The translations under genes were made by a program, and so were the position numbers. The notes beneath the pieces were generated by a model that did not search any database, was not told where the DNA came from, and was given only the letters and a program-made list of their open reading frames with translations. Shown here piece after piece: positions 24,101 to 29,929 of a DNA stretch of 35,277 nt (its first letter is position 1; the number at the start of each line of letters is the position of its first letter). Origin of the DNA: Priapulus caudatus (Eukaryota > Priapulida > Priapulimorpha > Priapulimorphida > Priapulidae); the NCBI RefSeq assembly GCF_000485595.1, contig NW_014577610.1, positions 41,579 through 76,855 on the forward strand, given 5' to 3'.

Positions 24101-26857
24101 TTCGGCTTTAAACGCGTGGCGGCGGAGGAGGGGCAGGAGGTCGACTGCTCGGTTTCTTGTCTTTTTGTCATTTAATGGCTCTGTTTATCTGACACAATGC
24201 TATTTTGTTTTCATTTAGAACGTGATGCCGGCTGTAAAGATGACCCTCAGCCTTCTAACAGTCGAACTCGCTGTTGCGTTAGGTATGAACAGAGTTTTAA
24301 CGTCACATACTCACACTTATGTCTACTGATCATTCGGTGCTTTGGTGTAGATCTAAGATGTTAGTGACCCGCGAGTGGGTTTTAGGTTTGTACTGGTTCG
24401 CTAGTTGTTGTGCAGTAGATAGAAGCATTACAGTAAAACGCCAACTTACACCGACCAAATGTTAACCTCTCATGTAGTCGTCAGATGTCATTCATTAGGT
24501 CGTATTCGTGCAATGTACTACGGCGGTCTTTAACCGCCTCGCAGACAACGACGACAGTTTCTTTGTGTTTACATTGGACGCACCTGAAAGTTGATCGTGC
24601 CTGTTTTCAGTTTGCGTGCAGCCTTCCAGTATGTGCAGTAGCTTACGGGCAGAGTTGGTCAACCTATGGGTATCGTCTTCACCTGGCATTCATGCCCACA
24701 CTAGTGTGATATCGCCTAGAAACGTCTACAGATTAAAACGATCACACGATACAAAGGTAATGCATTGCATGCGACGAGTTATAGCAGAATGAATTTTTGT
24801 TTGTCGTTGATGTGAGATGGAGCTTGTATAAATGGCAGCATGCGTGTTCATAATAGCAGCACGAATCGAAAGCACTTAACCTACAATGTTGTTAGCTGGC
24901 TTGTAGGCGCCTGAAAAGGCATCAACAAGTCAAAATGGGCGAGGAAGGGGTGGGGTGGAGATTAAAGAGAAACTTCTACGAGGTTTTCCTCTTAACCAGC
25001 TTTATACTGGCCTTCTACATTGCTGCTTTCCCAACACAATTCTAAATATACGAAGCAGCAGCACTCATAGTGGCTGATGCGGTGGCAATAGTAGCAGTAG
25101 CAGCAGCATCAGTAATAGCAGCAGCACCTGCGATAGTAGCAGATAAAGTAATTGTCGGCCTAACGCTGATAGGGTCTATGTCCCCCAGGGTACTGCTGGA
25201 ACGTACCCTGGGTACGGTCCGGTATACCGGAACGTACCCTGGTAACTATCTAATATGCCGGACCGCACCTCGCCTACTCCAAACCGTACCCTGACTTTCA
25301 GCTGTTGTCGTAATACATACCGCTTGTCTACAGGAAACGCGCCGCTTTATGCTCCCGTTCCTTGTTTCCGGTTCGTTCCCGCAAAATATTCGTAACCCTT
25401 ACCCTGTTACGTTTCACCTCCCGACCTTTTCTACAAGTGTCAGCGAGTCTATACGCTTCCAACCCATTAAGATAATTATACAAATTTTCCTGTTCGACCA
25501 CAACACTTGGAGCCATCTTTCAAAAATCTCGCGCGAAAATGCGCGAAAATGTCGTAAACATTGCGAAAGGAAAACGCATTCCCGATCATCGCGATAGGAT
25601 TGCGCGCATCAGTGTATATAGGTTGAAATTTCTTCTTGGTTTCACAGTTTCATACTCCAATCCAACTTTATAAAGATATCATACAGGTCTGTATGTATAT
25701 TTCAAATTTTGCGACATCAGTAGTGGGTGGAACAGGGACAGTCATGGTACGGTAGGGAGTAAGCGAGGTACGGTCCGGCATATCAGATAGTTACCAGGGT
25801 ACGTTCCGTCAGTACCCTGGGGGACATAGACCCTATCAGCCGTACGAACTACTGTCTTAATATCTCTCTGACCAGTCATAATATCTTGCAAGTTTAGGCG
25901 CAATATTGGTGCATAATTTCACAGTTCTACTCAATATTCCAATGTAGTAAAACTTGTTGAGGTTTTTCCTAATCCCTTATTAGTGACCTAGGATCTCTAG
26001 TGACTGTTGGAATATTTGCTTACAGTCTAACAGTAACCGCATCAAGGTGACACCAAGCTAGCCACGCGAACAGAATTTCAGCAGAATACTCATTGTGATA
26101 ATCATCGTTAAAGGACAAGTGATTTTGTAATTGTCACATAGAAAAAGTATCTCTTGCCAATTAATATTGTAGCATGCATCTGTGCTGAGCCAATTCTCAT
26201 ACAGTGCACGCCATTCTTGTGTCTGATGTCATACCTATGGACAGTTACTGATTGCTTTACTCCTTCAGGATTCCTGGGGGAAGTATGGAGATCTGGTCAT
26301 CTCACTTATTGATGAGAAATTGCTCACCTATTCCACTGTAGAGTCACAGTGCTTTAAAGTGTGCAAGTTCAACTGGAGTGAGGTAAGTTAATGTTGTGCG
26401 CATAAACATAGAAATGAGCGTTCATATGTCACTAAGACCACATTTTCTCTTATAAGTCTTCTGTTATAAATGACTTTCTAATTCGTAATTGAAATTAGGG
26501 CAATTACTGAATGGGTGATAGGATATGATTTCTTGTGTAAGTATAGGATTGCCGATTAAAACAAATTATGTTCAAATGAAAAGTCCTGTTGGGAAATTCC
26601 ATTATCACACTAAAAAAATTGATGCAATACAGCACTTTATTCCAGAAGCGAGTGGTAGTAGGAATATTGTAAATAGTGATTCCATAATCAAGAACTATCA
26701 TCAAGATAAATTCTTATCATGGTTGATATTTCAGGATGTCTTGCATCAGTACATAGAGTTTGTTCAGCTACTGGTTGACCATGCCGTGACAATGGACAAT
26801 ACTAATCACCGATTGGGGAAGCTGGATGACTGGTTGTCTTCTCTGCCCTCTACCTGA
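15..26857 (+). CDS. CDAN1: Codanin-1 (CDAN1 orthologue), complete gene, 26 exons
   Basis: Spliced CDS of 4140 nt, 1379 codons plus stop. Exons: 15-92, 3212-3885, 4514-4699, 5062-5282, 5486-5587, 5946-6027, 6222-6342, 6475-6584, 7301-7466, 8394-8494, 8767-8926, 9870-10115, 11501-11667, 11964-12045, 12403-12486, 12810-12867, 13903-14030, 14921-15106, 15780-15862, 16368-16513, 20525-20937, 21828-21926, 24219-24282, 24611-24756, 26269-26382, 26735-26857. Every intron is GT-AG and all phases agree. Homology was judged by eye against remembered human codanin-1; conserved blocks lie in the same order from N- to C-terminus. In human, codanin-1 binds the histone chaperone ASF1 and restrains histone delivery, partners CDIN1 through its C-terminal part, and is mutated in congenital dyserythropoietic anaemia type I. 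Differences seen here: a long basic exon 2 and an 84-residue glutamine-rich insertion in exon 21. Exon boundaries are inferred, with no transcript evidence. Confidence 0.93.
199..375. repeat. Degenerate CACTG/GATAGTGATAC simple repeat, intron 1
   Basis: Imperfect short-period repeat built from cactgtca, gatagtgata and cactgaca words, with internal dyads (CACTGTCAGTG). Intron 1 (93-3211) otherwise shows no gene; besides this it holds a 3x gtatcagtga repeat near 1423-1450 and the element at 2379-2737. Confidence 0.6.
2379..2737. mobile_element. Inverted-repeat element (MITE-like), intron 1
   Basis: The left end CAGGGTGCGAAATTAAC is the inverse of the right end gttaatttctacccctg (14 of 17 match). 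Both sides are flanked by TATATG (2373-2378 and 2738-2743), a possible 6 bp target duplication, although the flank is AT-rich. The interior carries several ACTCCCTGATTT / GGGAGTCC words in both orientations. No open frame, so non-autonomous. Confidence 0.7.
3212..3885 (+). CDS. CDAN1: CDAN1 exon 2, disordered basic region
   Basis: Residues 27-250. The acceptor is ttatacag|gcg and the donor agtgg|gtaggt. The first part ([20 protein letters not shown], then VNFLHEQ) matches the human [20 protein letters not shown] block. Most of the rest is low-complexity R/A/P/S, GC-rich and probably disordered. It ends with DDFPPVG, matching human EEFPPVG. The last 9 nt (3877-3885) are also the first part of the 24 bp minisatellite. 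In this frame the next codons beyond the donor are ggg-tag, so the exon must end here. Confidence 0.9.
3877..4164 (+). repeat. 24 bp minisatellite, 12 units, carrying the exon 2 donor site
   Basis: Twelve head-to-tail 24 bp units begin at 3877, 3901, 3925 and so on to 4141, with no indels. Core: gtgggtaggtttgga, present in all units. The first unit straddles the exon 2/intron 2 border, so the used splice donor GG|GTAGGT recurs every 24 bp. G-rich on the transcribed-sense strand, with many GGG runs. The rest of intron 2 (4165-4513) shows nothing else. Confidence 0.95.
4514..4699 (+). CDS. CDAN1: CDAN1 exon 3, ASF1-binding B-domain-like motif
   Basis: Residues 251-312. The acceptor is ttttttag|gacg and the donor ctgaa|gtacga. 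Contains [11 protein letters not shown] (R259-V266 at 4536-4559), the counterpart of human SRRINPTPV. This resembles the B-domain ASF1-binding motif of HIRA and CAF-1 p60. It ends in KEREMLK, matching human EEREMLRKE. A later GT at 4716 would read through a taa, so 4699 is preferred. Confidence 0.9.
5062..5282 (+). CDS. CDAN1: CDAN1 exon 4
   Basis: Residues 313-386 plus one base. The acceptor is ttcactag|gcagg. Using the inner AG three bases later would break the frame and lose QERAKRQ. The donor is cactg|gtgagg. It encodes a polar linker with [11 protein letters not shown], like human ELGSPLPS, then a helix [18 protein letters not shown]. Confidence 0.87.
5486..5587 (+). CDS. CDAN1: CDAN1 exon 5
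   Basis: Residues 387-420 plus one base. The acceptor is attttccag|agaac and the donor cagtg|gtttgt, a weak donor that phase supports. [19 protein letters not shown] matches human ENLVPNLFLELFFVFQLLT. Confidence 0.87.
5946..6027 (+). CDS. CDAN1: CDAN1 exon 6
   Basis: Residues 421-447 plus two bases. The acceptor is ctttgtag|agag and the donor caacg|gtaata. Encodes [15 protein letters not shown], matching human HDCVFFAVQVLECQFQ. Confidence 0.9.
6222..6342 (+). CDS. CDAN1: CDAN1 exon 7
   Basis: Residues 448-488. The acceptor is atatttcag|attgg and the donor ataaa|gtaagt (strong). [20 protein letters not shown] aligns with human [20 protein letters not shown], one of the most conserved blocks of the family. 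Confidence 0.95.
6475..6584 (+). CDS. CDAN1: CDAN1 exon 8
   Basis: Residues 489-524 plus two bases. The acceptor is gcttacag|acca and the donor caaag|gtttgg (weak). [19 protein letters not shown] then FHLFRKQR match human AVSFQPETDNRANFSSDR and FHTFKKQR. Confidence 0.93.
7301..7466 (+). CDS. CDAN1: CDAN1 exon 9
   Basis: Residues 525-580. The acceptor is cttatgcag|agatg and the donor atcacg|gtaagt. [19 protein letters not shown] matches human [32 protein letters not shown] matches human SHFVRLFQKQLL. The strongest block for identification. Confidence 0.96.
7543..7919. mobile_element. TTAA-flanked inverted-repeat element, copy A, intron 9
   Basis: The left end ttaaattgactacgtcacga is the imperfect inverse of the right end tcatgacgtaatcactttaa. 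TTAA is present at both ends (7543-7546, 7916-7919). No coding capacity. A related copy lies at 8016-8368. The TTAA flank recalls piggyBac-type insertion, but the ends lack the usual CCC start, so the superfamily is uncertain. Confidence 0.75.
7930..8010 (+). other. tRNA-like relic between two element copies
   Basis: ggtggtagagca near 7945-7956 resembles an A-box/D-arm, and cctacgaatccta near 7991-8003 a decayed B-box. Spacing is plausible for a tRNA or tRNA-derived SINE, but I could not pair an acceptor stem. Weak. Confidence 0.2.
8016..8368. mobile_element. TTAA-flanked inverted-repeat element, copy B, intron 9
   Basis: Diverged direct copy of 7543-7919. It shares ttaaattgactacgtcacga at the left, acattaaaagtaag inside, and gtaatcactt at the right. 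The left TTAA is intact (8016-8019); the right one has become TCAA (8365-8368). It ends 25 bp before exon 10. Confidence 0.75.
8394..8494 (+). CDS. CDAN1: CDAN1 exon 10
   Basis: Residues 581-613 plus two bases. The acceptor is ttacgcag|atgtgc and the donor aaaag|gtacgg. Opens MCKGD where human has QMCQSP. The rest ([17 protein letters not shown]) is a poorly conserved linker to the RLQDR block. Confidence 0.85.
8767..8926 (+). CDS. CDAN1: CDAN1 exon 11
   Basis: Residues 614-667. The acceptor is cttttcag|gctgc and the donor ttggag|gtattg. [10 protein letters not shown] then [19 protein letters not shown] match human RLQERLMAPQ and GGPCPPPTFPGCQGFFRDF. The Cys/Pro-rich block is a family hallmark. 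Confidence 0.96.
9016..9391. mobile_element. MITE with long perfect terminal inverted repeats, intron 11
   Basis: The left end ctagggtccctatatacaga continues as gagttgc. Its exact inverse closes the element at 9365-9391, giving 27 bp of perfect inversion, then about 4 more with one mismatch. A 10 bp direct repeat CTAGATTGAG overlaps each border (9006-9015 and 9388-9397), so the insertion site is duplicated. No open frame. Confidence 0.85.
9440..9836 (+). repeat. Degenerate ~20 bp minisatellite, intron 11
   Basis: About 20 imperfect copies of a unit like acattccgtgagtgttagcg, with variants such as gttccgtgggcgttagcg and cattctgcaagcattaactg. The array stops about 33 bp before the exon 12 acceptor. 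Confidence 0.85.
9870..10115 (+). CDS. CDAN1: CDAN1 exon 12
   Basis: Residues 668-749, 82 codons, phase 0-0. The acceptor is cccgttcag|ctcg, with a good branch candidate CTAAC at 9840-9844. The donor is gcagg|gtaggc. An acidic stretch ([15 protein letters not shown]) replaces the shorter acidic human segment. [19 protein letters not shown] matches human LLSLRLLAKFLGFVAFLPY. Confidence 0.96.
10175..10489. repeat. Inverted pair of a dispersed repeat around a CA/GT core, intron 12
   Basis: The left arm 10175-10272 (starting gcaaattaaaagga) is repeated inverted at 10391-10489 (ending ccttttaatttg), with few differences over about 97 bp. The loop is TG/CA and GCAC microsatellite. Family member B extends further, to about 10596. 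Confidence 0.85.
10862..11050 (+). repeat. Third copy of the same dispersed repeat, intron 12
   Basis: Starts near aggcagtgcaatacttggc and contains gcaaattaaaaggaga, gccatctcttgga, and agctgatccagc followed by a CA tract. It matches the inverse of 10391-10596 over its length with moderate divergence. Non-coding and microsatellite-tailed, so it may be SINE-like. Confidence 0.75.
11090..11385. repeat. TA-rich tandem repeat (72-77 bp unit), intron 12
   Basis: Three copies of a block starting catatgacatatacatgaa at 11154, 11231 and 11303, separated by TA/CATA microsatellite, and ending in a long (TA)n run near 11347-11379. Confidence 0.85.
11501..11667 (+). CDS. CDAN1: CDAN1 exon 13
   Basis: Residues 750-804 plus two bases. 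The acceptor is tttctttcag|gctg and the donor ataccg|gtgcgt. [20 protein letters not shown] then [16 protein letters not shown] match human [20 protein letters not shown] and LEYYRDIFTLLLRLHR. Confidence 0.96.
11964..12045 (+). CDS. CDAN1: CDAN1 exon 14
   Basis: Residues 805-832. The acceptor is gttggcag|gtcaa and the donor ttgag|gttaat (weak). [15 protein letters not shown] matches human LNKLLLLAVLGWLFQ. Confidence 0.93.
12403..12486 (+). CDS. CDAN1: CDAN1 exon 15
   Basis: Residues 833-860, 28 codons, phase 0-0. The acceptor is ttacttcag|ctgcc and the donor aaata|gtaagt. [14 protein letters not shown] matches human IPTVPEDLFFLEEG. Confidence 0.93.
12810..12867 (+). CDS. CDAN1: CDAN1 exon 16 (58 nt)
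   Basis: Residues 861-879 plus one base. The acceptor is atttttcag|gacg and the donor tctcg|gtaagc. [13 protein letters not shown] matches human DQQLLYTCCPYIG. Too short to appear as a stand-alone open frame; recognised by homology and phase. Confidence 0.94.
13018..13031 (+). repeat. Poly(G) run, intron 16
   Basis: An uninterrupted G run near 13020-13030. Nothing else notable in intron 16 (12868-13902). Confidence 0.8.
13903..14030 (+). CDS. CDAN1: CDAN1 exon 17
   Basis: Residues 880-922. The acceptor is ttgttacag|gcgac and the donor ctacag|gttagc. Encodes [12 protein letters not shown], then [13 protein letters not shown], matching human LRKLLASWVSG and FMRKITPTTTT. Confidence 0.94.
14921..15106 (+). 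CDS. CDAN1: CDAN1 exon 18
   Basis: Residues 923-984, 62 codons, phase 0-0. The acceptor is gtcggcag|ctgcag and the donor aacccg|gtgagt. [19 protein letters not shown] then [16 protein letters not shown] match human LAQAFFHNQPPSLRRTV and EFVAERIGSNCVKHIK. Confidence 0.95.
15780..15862 (+). CDS. CDAN1: CDAN1 exon 19
   Basis: Residues 985-1011 plus two bases. The acceptor is catttcag|gaagc and the donor taaaac|gtatgc. [18 protein letters not shown] has weak similarity to the human linker. It is placed here by position, splice sites and the exact phase needed for exon 20. Confidence 0.78.
16368..16513 (+). CDS. CDAN1: CDAN1 exon 20
   Basis: Residues 1012-1060 plus one base. The acceptor is ctccgcag|gcaat and the donor ttca|gtgagt. 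[20 protein letters not shown] then ADEKVAHWM match human [20 protein letters not shown] and ATEKACAWL. Confidence 0.93.
16922..17575 (+). repeat. Tandem duplication (~300-360 bp units) with CA microsatellites, intron 20
   Basis: gccgagcgtgaatttgcagc starts both 16919-17010 and 17224-17310. The second shared block (gtgccactctgatgacgtgc and the downstream acattaaatagagcctc) recurs at about 17022-17150 and 17388-17505. Each unit ends in a CA/GCAC microsatellite followed by cct(a/g)agact and aagctgccatttgcc. Confidence 0.9.
17960..18060 (+). repeat. GGA/GGAGGA trinucleotide-rich stretch, intron 20
   Basis: gcagatgtttaa / catatgtttaag words alternate with gaggagg runs. Simple repeat. The stretch between this and 19700 shows no gene or clear element. 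Confidence 0.6.
19774..19965. repeat. Inverted repeat with GATCC-rich ends, intron 20
   Basis: tccagataaaatttgatcag (19790-19809) is inverted at 19925-19946 as ctgatcaaattttatccgg, with one mismatch; the loop is about 115 bp. GATCCTG/GATCCAG words repeat around it. Possibly part of a foldback element. Confidence 0.55.
20190..20520 (+). repeat. TGACC/CTGAC minisatellite upstream of the polyQ exon
   Basis: Degenerate repeat of gaccactgacctctgac-type words filling about 330 bp and running to within a few bases of the exon 21 acceptor. I count about 26 CTGAC pentamers. Confidence 0.92.
20525..20937 (+). CDS. CDAN1: CDAN1 exon 21, polyglutamine exon
   Basis: Residues 1061-1198. The acceptor is cgtttcag|atgtg and the donor ctcagg|gtgagt. 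It begins [18 protein letters not shown], matching human NITALIRREVKAAVSRTLR. An 84-codon Q-rich tract (20620-20871; 68 Q, 7 H, 7 P, 2 R) follows. It ends [10 protein letters not shown], near human LPSHLISEIK. The tract sits where human has a short variable loop. The frame stays open through the whole repeat, and the flanking phases require it. Confidence 0.92.
20620..20871 (+). repeat. CDAN1: CAG/CAA repeat coding for the glutamine tract
   Basis: 84 codons, mainly CAG with scattered CAA, and interruptions by CAC/CAT (H), CCG/CCA (P) and CGG (R). Longest pure Q run is 10. In frame within CDAN1 exon 21, residues about 1093-1176. Confidence 0.95.
20984..21440 (+). repeat. 91 bp leader plus (CT)n tract, intron 21
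   Basis: A leader from tgtgcgtgcactgccactgg to ggagataattgaacag (20984-21075), then about 370 bp of CT microsatellite with CCT/TTT/CACT interruptions. The same leader precedes the CT tract at 28415. Confidence 0.9.
21828..21926 (+). CDS. CDAN1: CDAN1 exon 22
   Basis: Residues 1199-1231, 33 codons, phase 0-0. The acceptor is tttttacag|gcag and the donor aacag|gtggat (weak). [20 protein letters not shown] then LLNASQ correspond to human DVLSLAVGPRD and LEQLLGQLGQ. A transposon-like repeat begins 24 bp after the exon. Confidence 0.85.
21951..22971. mobile_element. Transposon-like repeat with CCTACGGG words, intron 22
   Basis: The ends TAGTCCTACGG and CCGTAGGACTA are exact inverses. The right end carries four tandem 16 bp units (gaccaacgacccgtag and variants, 22886-22950). 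An internal copy tcctacgggtcgttggtc lies at 22689-22706. AT-rich blocks (aaattaaatttt) flank both. The core (22400-22550) repeats atttcattcacc. No coding frame. TA at both ends would fit a Tc1/mariner-type target, unproven. Confidence 0.6.
24219..24282 (+). CDS. CDAN1: CDAN1 exon 23 (64 nt)
   Basis: Residues 1232-1252 plus one base. The acceptor is tcatttag|aacg and the donor gttag|gtatga. [20 protein letters not shown] matches human [20 protein letters not shown]. Confidence 0.88.
24611..24756 (+). CDS. CDAN1: CDAN1 exon 24
   Basis: Residues 1253-1301. The acceptor is tgttttcag|tttgc and the donor acaaag|gtaatg. [15 protein letters not shown] then [12 protein letters not shown] match human LLHMLLSLWKED and LLSPRNVGLLAD. 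It supplies exactly the phase shift (1 to 0) needed between exons 23 and 25. Confidence 0.9.
25045..25150 (+). repeat. AGC/AGT trinucleotide-rich stretch, intron 24
   Basis: Degenerate run of gcagcagca, gtagcagta and agtaatagcagc words. Other parts of intron 24 before 25165 and after 25840 show no gene or clear element. Confidence 0.6.
25165..25840. mobile_element. Palindromic element, copy 1, intron 24
   Basis: The left arm from gctgatagggtctatgtccc to about 25285 is inverted at 25748-25840 (ending gacatagaccctatcagc). Both arms contain tacggtccgg and accagggtacgttcc-type words, which are short palindromes themselves. About 460 bp lies between the arms. No open frame worth noting. Confidence 0.85.
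26269..26382 (+). CDS. CDAN1: CDAN1 exon 25
   Basis: Residues 1302-1339, 38 codons, phase 0-0. The acceptor is tccttcag|gattc and the donor agtgag|gtaagt. [19 protein letters not shown] matches human REWDLLLFLLRELVEKGLM. CKFNWSE matches HQAQWPGD. Confidence 0.92.
26735..26857 (+). CDS. CDAN1: CDAN1 exon 26 (stop codon exon)
   Basis: Residues 1340-1379 plus tga. The acceptor is gatatttcag|gatg. [20 protein letters not shown] corresponds to the human C-terminal helix FAEELATLSNLFLAE. The last residues are WLSSLPST. The human tail is of similar length. Confidence 0.88.
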   Translation, partial: DVLHQYIEFVQLLVDHAVTMDNTNHRLGKLDDWLSSLPST

Positions 26858-26939
26858 TCCGTTGTGACGTAAGATCTTGTGGACCTCTAATGAGGGTTCA
26901 CTGTGTAGACGATTGGCTTCAAAGAAATTTTCTTGAATA

Positions 26940-26998
26940 ATTAAAAAATTGTTAAAAACTGCACCAGTTGCTATTTAAAGAAGCCATACCTGTGGTGT
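26940..26998 (+). terminator. CDAN1: Candidate CDAN1 polyadenylation region
   Basis: ATTAAA at 26940-26945, 83 bp after the stop codon, is followed by CA positions near 26960-26970 and a GT-rich stretch (ctgtggtgt, 26989-26997). Together these could form a poly(A) site giving a very short 3' UTR. An AATAAA at 27856-27861 is the alternative for a UTR of about 1 kb. Confidence 0.3.
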
Positions 26999-27449
26999 AC
27001 TGATCACTTCCAAGTGCTGTGAAAGTAACCACTATGGTCGTTAGTCTAACTGACAGTGTAAGTTTTCCACGTGTGTTAAGAACACAATTGGAACCATGGG
27101 AACTACTTTCGACTGTCCAGTGCATGTGGAATTTAATCGCATACTGTTTTCTTTAAAGTGCACCTCGTGTGTTTCTCATGCACACACAAACTTGAGAGGC
27201 TTTATACTGTTAAAGCCGTGATAAGCGCAAGTTTACAATTGTTAGATTTACATGTTTCTGAAGGTGCCTGATGAGTGATTCACACAAATCCTTGGCATTT
27301 TATCTCCTGCTCAATTGGTTAGTGCCTTAGTGAGCTGTAAAATAATCTTCTGTGAGTAGAAGGTGCCTTATTCAAAAAAATCATCATTAATTACTCAATG
27401 TAGGTGATGGTTTGAGATTTATGTTTCACGAGCTGATAGCAAGCGAACC

Positions 27450-27555
27450 CACGTTGACCTTGTGTGACCTATTGACCTTTCTTGCACCAGGGACCTTACA
27501 CGTGCATGGCGACCTGTGCATCTGACCTTTATTGACCATTTGACCTTGAGTGTGA
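27450..27555 (+). repeat. TGACCT/TTGACC cluster downstream of CDAN1
   Basis: Eight or so TGACC words in about 100 bp (ttgaccttgtgtgacc, attgacctt, ctgacctttattgacc, tttgacc). Resembles the intron 20 array but is sparser. Confidence 0.6.
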
Positions 27556-27963
27556 TGGTGACGTGGCACGAGTAGCGCTGCTAAGCTGATCGTATTGGCA
27601 CTTTTAGTACGTGATGATATTTTACTAATTTATTCAATAATACTGTGTAAGCAGTATACGAAGTTACACAGATGTTATGACAATACAGATGATATCGTTC
27701 AATGCCTGCACGTTAAAACGAAACAGGTGAGCATGCGAAGGAAGGCACAGTTAATTGTAGAGTGTAACGTTAATACATCTTTGGATGTAGAAACTATTTT
27801 GATTCTGACCGACTGTTTTTTATATATTGTCCAATTGATCCATGATAGGGAATCGAATAAATTTAGCCAAAAAATTAAAAACATTAAAACCTCGTCTACA
27901 TACAGGTGTGAGCCTCTCTGCAGATGCGCACTCACACTAGCTGCCACTGAATTTATAATGTAA

Positions 27964-28001
<38 letters not shown>
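27964..28001. repeat. (AT)n microsatellite
   Basis: Uninterrupted AT run of nearly 40 bp. The surrounding stretch 27560-28410 shows no gene. A 122-codon open frame at 27595-27963 has no recognisable similarity. Confidence 0.9.
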
Positions 28002-28004
<3 letters not shown>

Positions 28005-28414
28005 CGTTTGTTCAGTGTATGTACAATGGCAGCAATACTGTAAGTGACTCTTATGTAGGGTGATTTTTTAGGTGAGTTTAAATAGGAAAGTACATGGTAG
28101 AGTAGTAAACCTGTTTATGAGCCTATGCGATTTTTAACTTTTAACTAACTTTTTTATTTGATTTCATTCCAAGAATTGTATTCATGCAGGTATTCGCTTG
28201 GTATTACCGCATGTCACGCAATGACAGCATTACAGGTAATACCATTAATTCAGGCGTTGTGGGAAGCAGTAATTCGCTCCTAACTATATTCTGGAGAGAG
28301 AAAAAATTTTATAGCGTAAAGCTATAAATGTTTTCCTGTTCGTTTCATGTAATGCAATTATGAATGCTTTACGTTTGCGTTTGTGCATCACGGTCACCCA
28401 GAGTCACGTTGTGC

Positions 28415-29229
28415 TGTGCGTGCACTGCCACTGGTATTGCGTTCAACAGCTACCTAGGGTCGTTGTACTGCAGCCGTGTTGTTTGCACCGGAGATAATTG
28501 CAACAGTTCTCTCTCTCTCTCTCTCTCTCTCTGTCTCGCTCGCTTTTTCCTCGCCACCGCCGTCTATCTTTTTCTCTCTCTTTGTCTCTCTCTACTCTCT
28601 CTCTCTCCTCTCTCTCTCTCTCTCGATCTCTCCTCTCTCATTCTCCACTGCTCTATCTCTCTCTATCCTCTTGTCGTCCTCGCCACGCCTCTCTCTCCTC
28701 TCTCTCATCTCTCTCTCTCTCTCTCCCTCTACACGTATCTATCTATCATATCCTTATCTAGTATCTCTCTTTCCGCTTCCTCTCTCTCTCTCTCCTACTT
28801 CTTACTCTGCTCATCTCTCTCCGGCACTGCTTCTCTCGCTCTCTCGCCTCTCTCTCTCTTCCTCGCTCTCTCATCTTCTCTCGTTCTCGCAACTCTCTCC
28901 TCTCTCTCTCGTCTCTCTCCTCTCTTTCTCTCCGCTCTCATCTTTCTCTCTCTTCTCTCTCTCTTTCTCTCTCTCTCTCTCCTCCTCTCTCTCCTATTTT
29001 GTTTCTCTCGTCTCTCTCTCTCTCTCTCCTCTCTCTGCTTACACTCTCATTCAGCTCATTTACTCTCTCTATGCCTTTCGCCTTCTCTCGCTCTTCCGTC
29101 TCTCCTCTCTCTCTCTCTCTCCTGCTCCCTCTCTCTCCTCCCCTCCGCGTCTAGAGGTGTTGCCCGGGGCCCAACGCCCTGCTCGGGACGGTCTCCCTTC
29201 TCTCTCTCTCTCTCTCTCTCTCTACGTCT

Positions 29230-29266
<37 letters not shown>

Positions 29267-29295
29267 CTCTCTCTCTCTCTACTCTCTCTCTCTCA

Positions 29296-29369
<74 letters not shown>

Positions 29370-29532
29370 CGGTCTCTCTCGGATACCTGCCTACGCGCTA
29401 CCCACGCTCTCTCTCTCTCTCTCTCGTCCTCTCTCGCTCACTCCTCTCTCATCCCTGCGTGCTCTCTACTCTCTCTAATCCGTCTCCTCTCACCCACTCT
29501 TTCTCCCTCCCTCTCTCTCTCTCTCTCTCTCT
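28415..29532 (+). repeat. 91 bp leader plus ~1 kb CT-rich tract
   Basis: The leader 28415-28505 differs from 20984-21075 by about three substitutions and two single-base indels. It is followed by about 1 kb of CT microsatellite broken by short unique inserts, such as a gcccggggcccaacgccctg-type insert near 29160-29180. Confidence 0.9.
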
Positions 29533-29929
29533 GTTTTAAGGTTTATGCTATTAACGCCTTTTTTGTAAACTACATACTATATGCAGGGAAGCCAGATAAA
29601 TTTGTTGCGCTTGGTTCAGAGCTGTAAATTGCTAAGCGTGGTCTAACCAACGGCGTTCCGTACGTCTGCCCGTGATGTACATTTAAACAGCAGCAACAAA
29701 CAACAGAACGAATGAGCATCATATGGCCTTCAAAACTAGCGTGGTGCTGGTGGCGAGGACACGCGTCATCGCTCGATACGTTGTTTTCATGATGCAACAA
29801 GAGCAATCGGAGATAGCAGACCTCTGCCACAGCATAACAGTCCCCCCATCTTGCTGGTACACCCAATATAGTTTGATGAAATTTTCAGAAATTTGTAGAG
29901 AAAAAAGGTCCAGGATTTTTTTTAATGAA

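Noticed and set aside
27595-27963. 122-codon open frame downstream of CDAN1
   Set aside because: AT-rich, no recognisable similarity, no splice context linking it to the gene. Length is possible by chance.
28364-29627. Open frames of about 390 codons rich in S and L
   Set aside because: Translation of CT microsatellite. No start context, domain or splice support.
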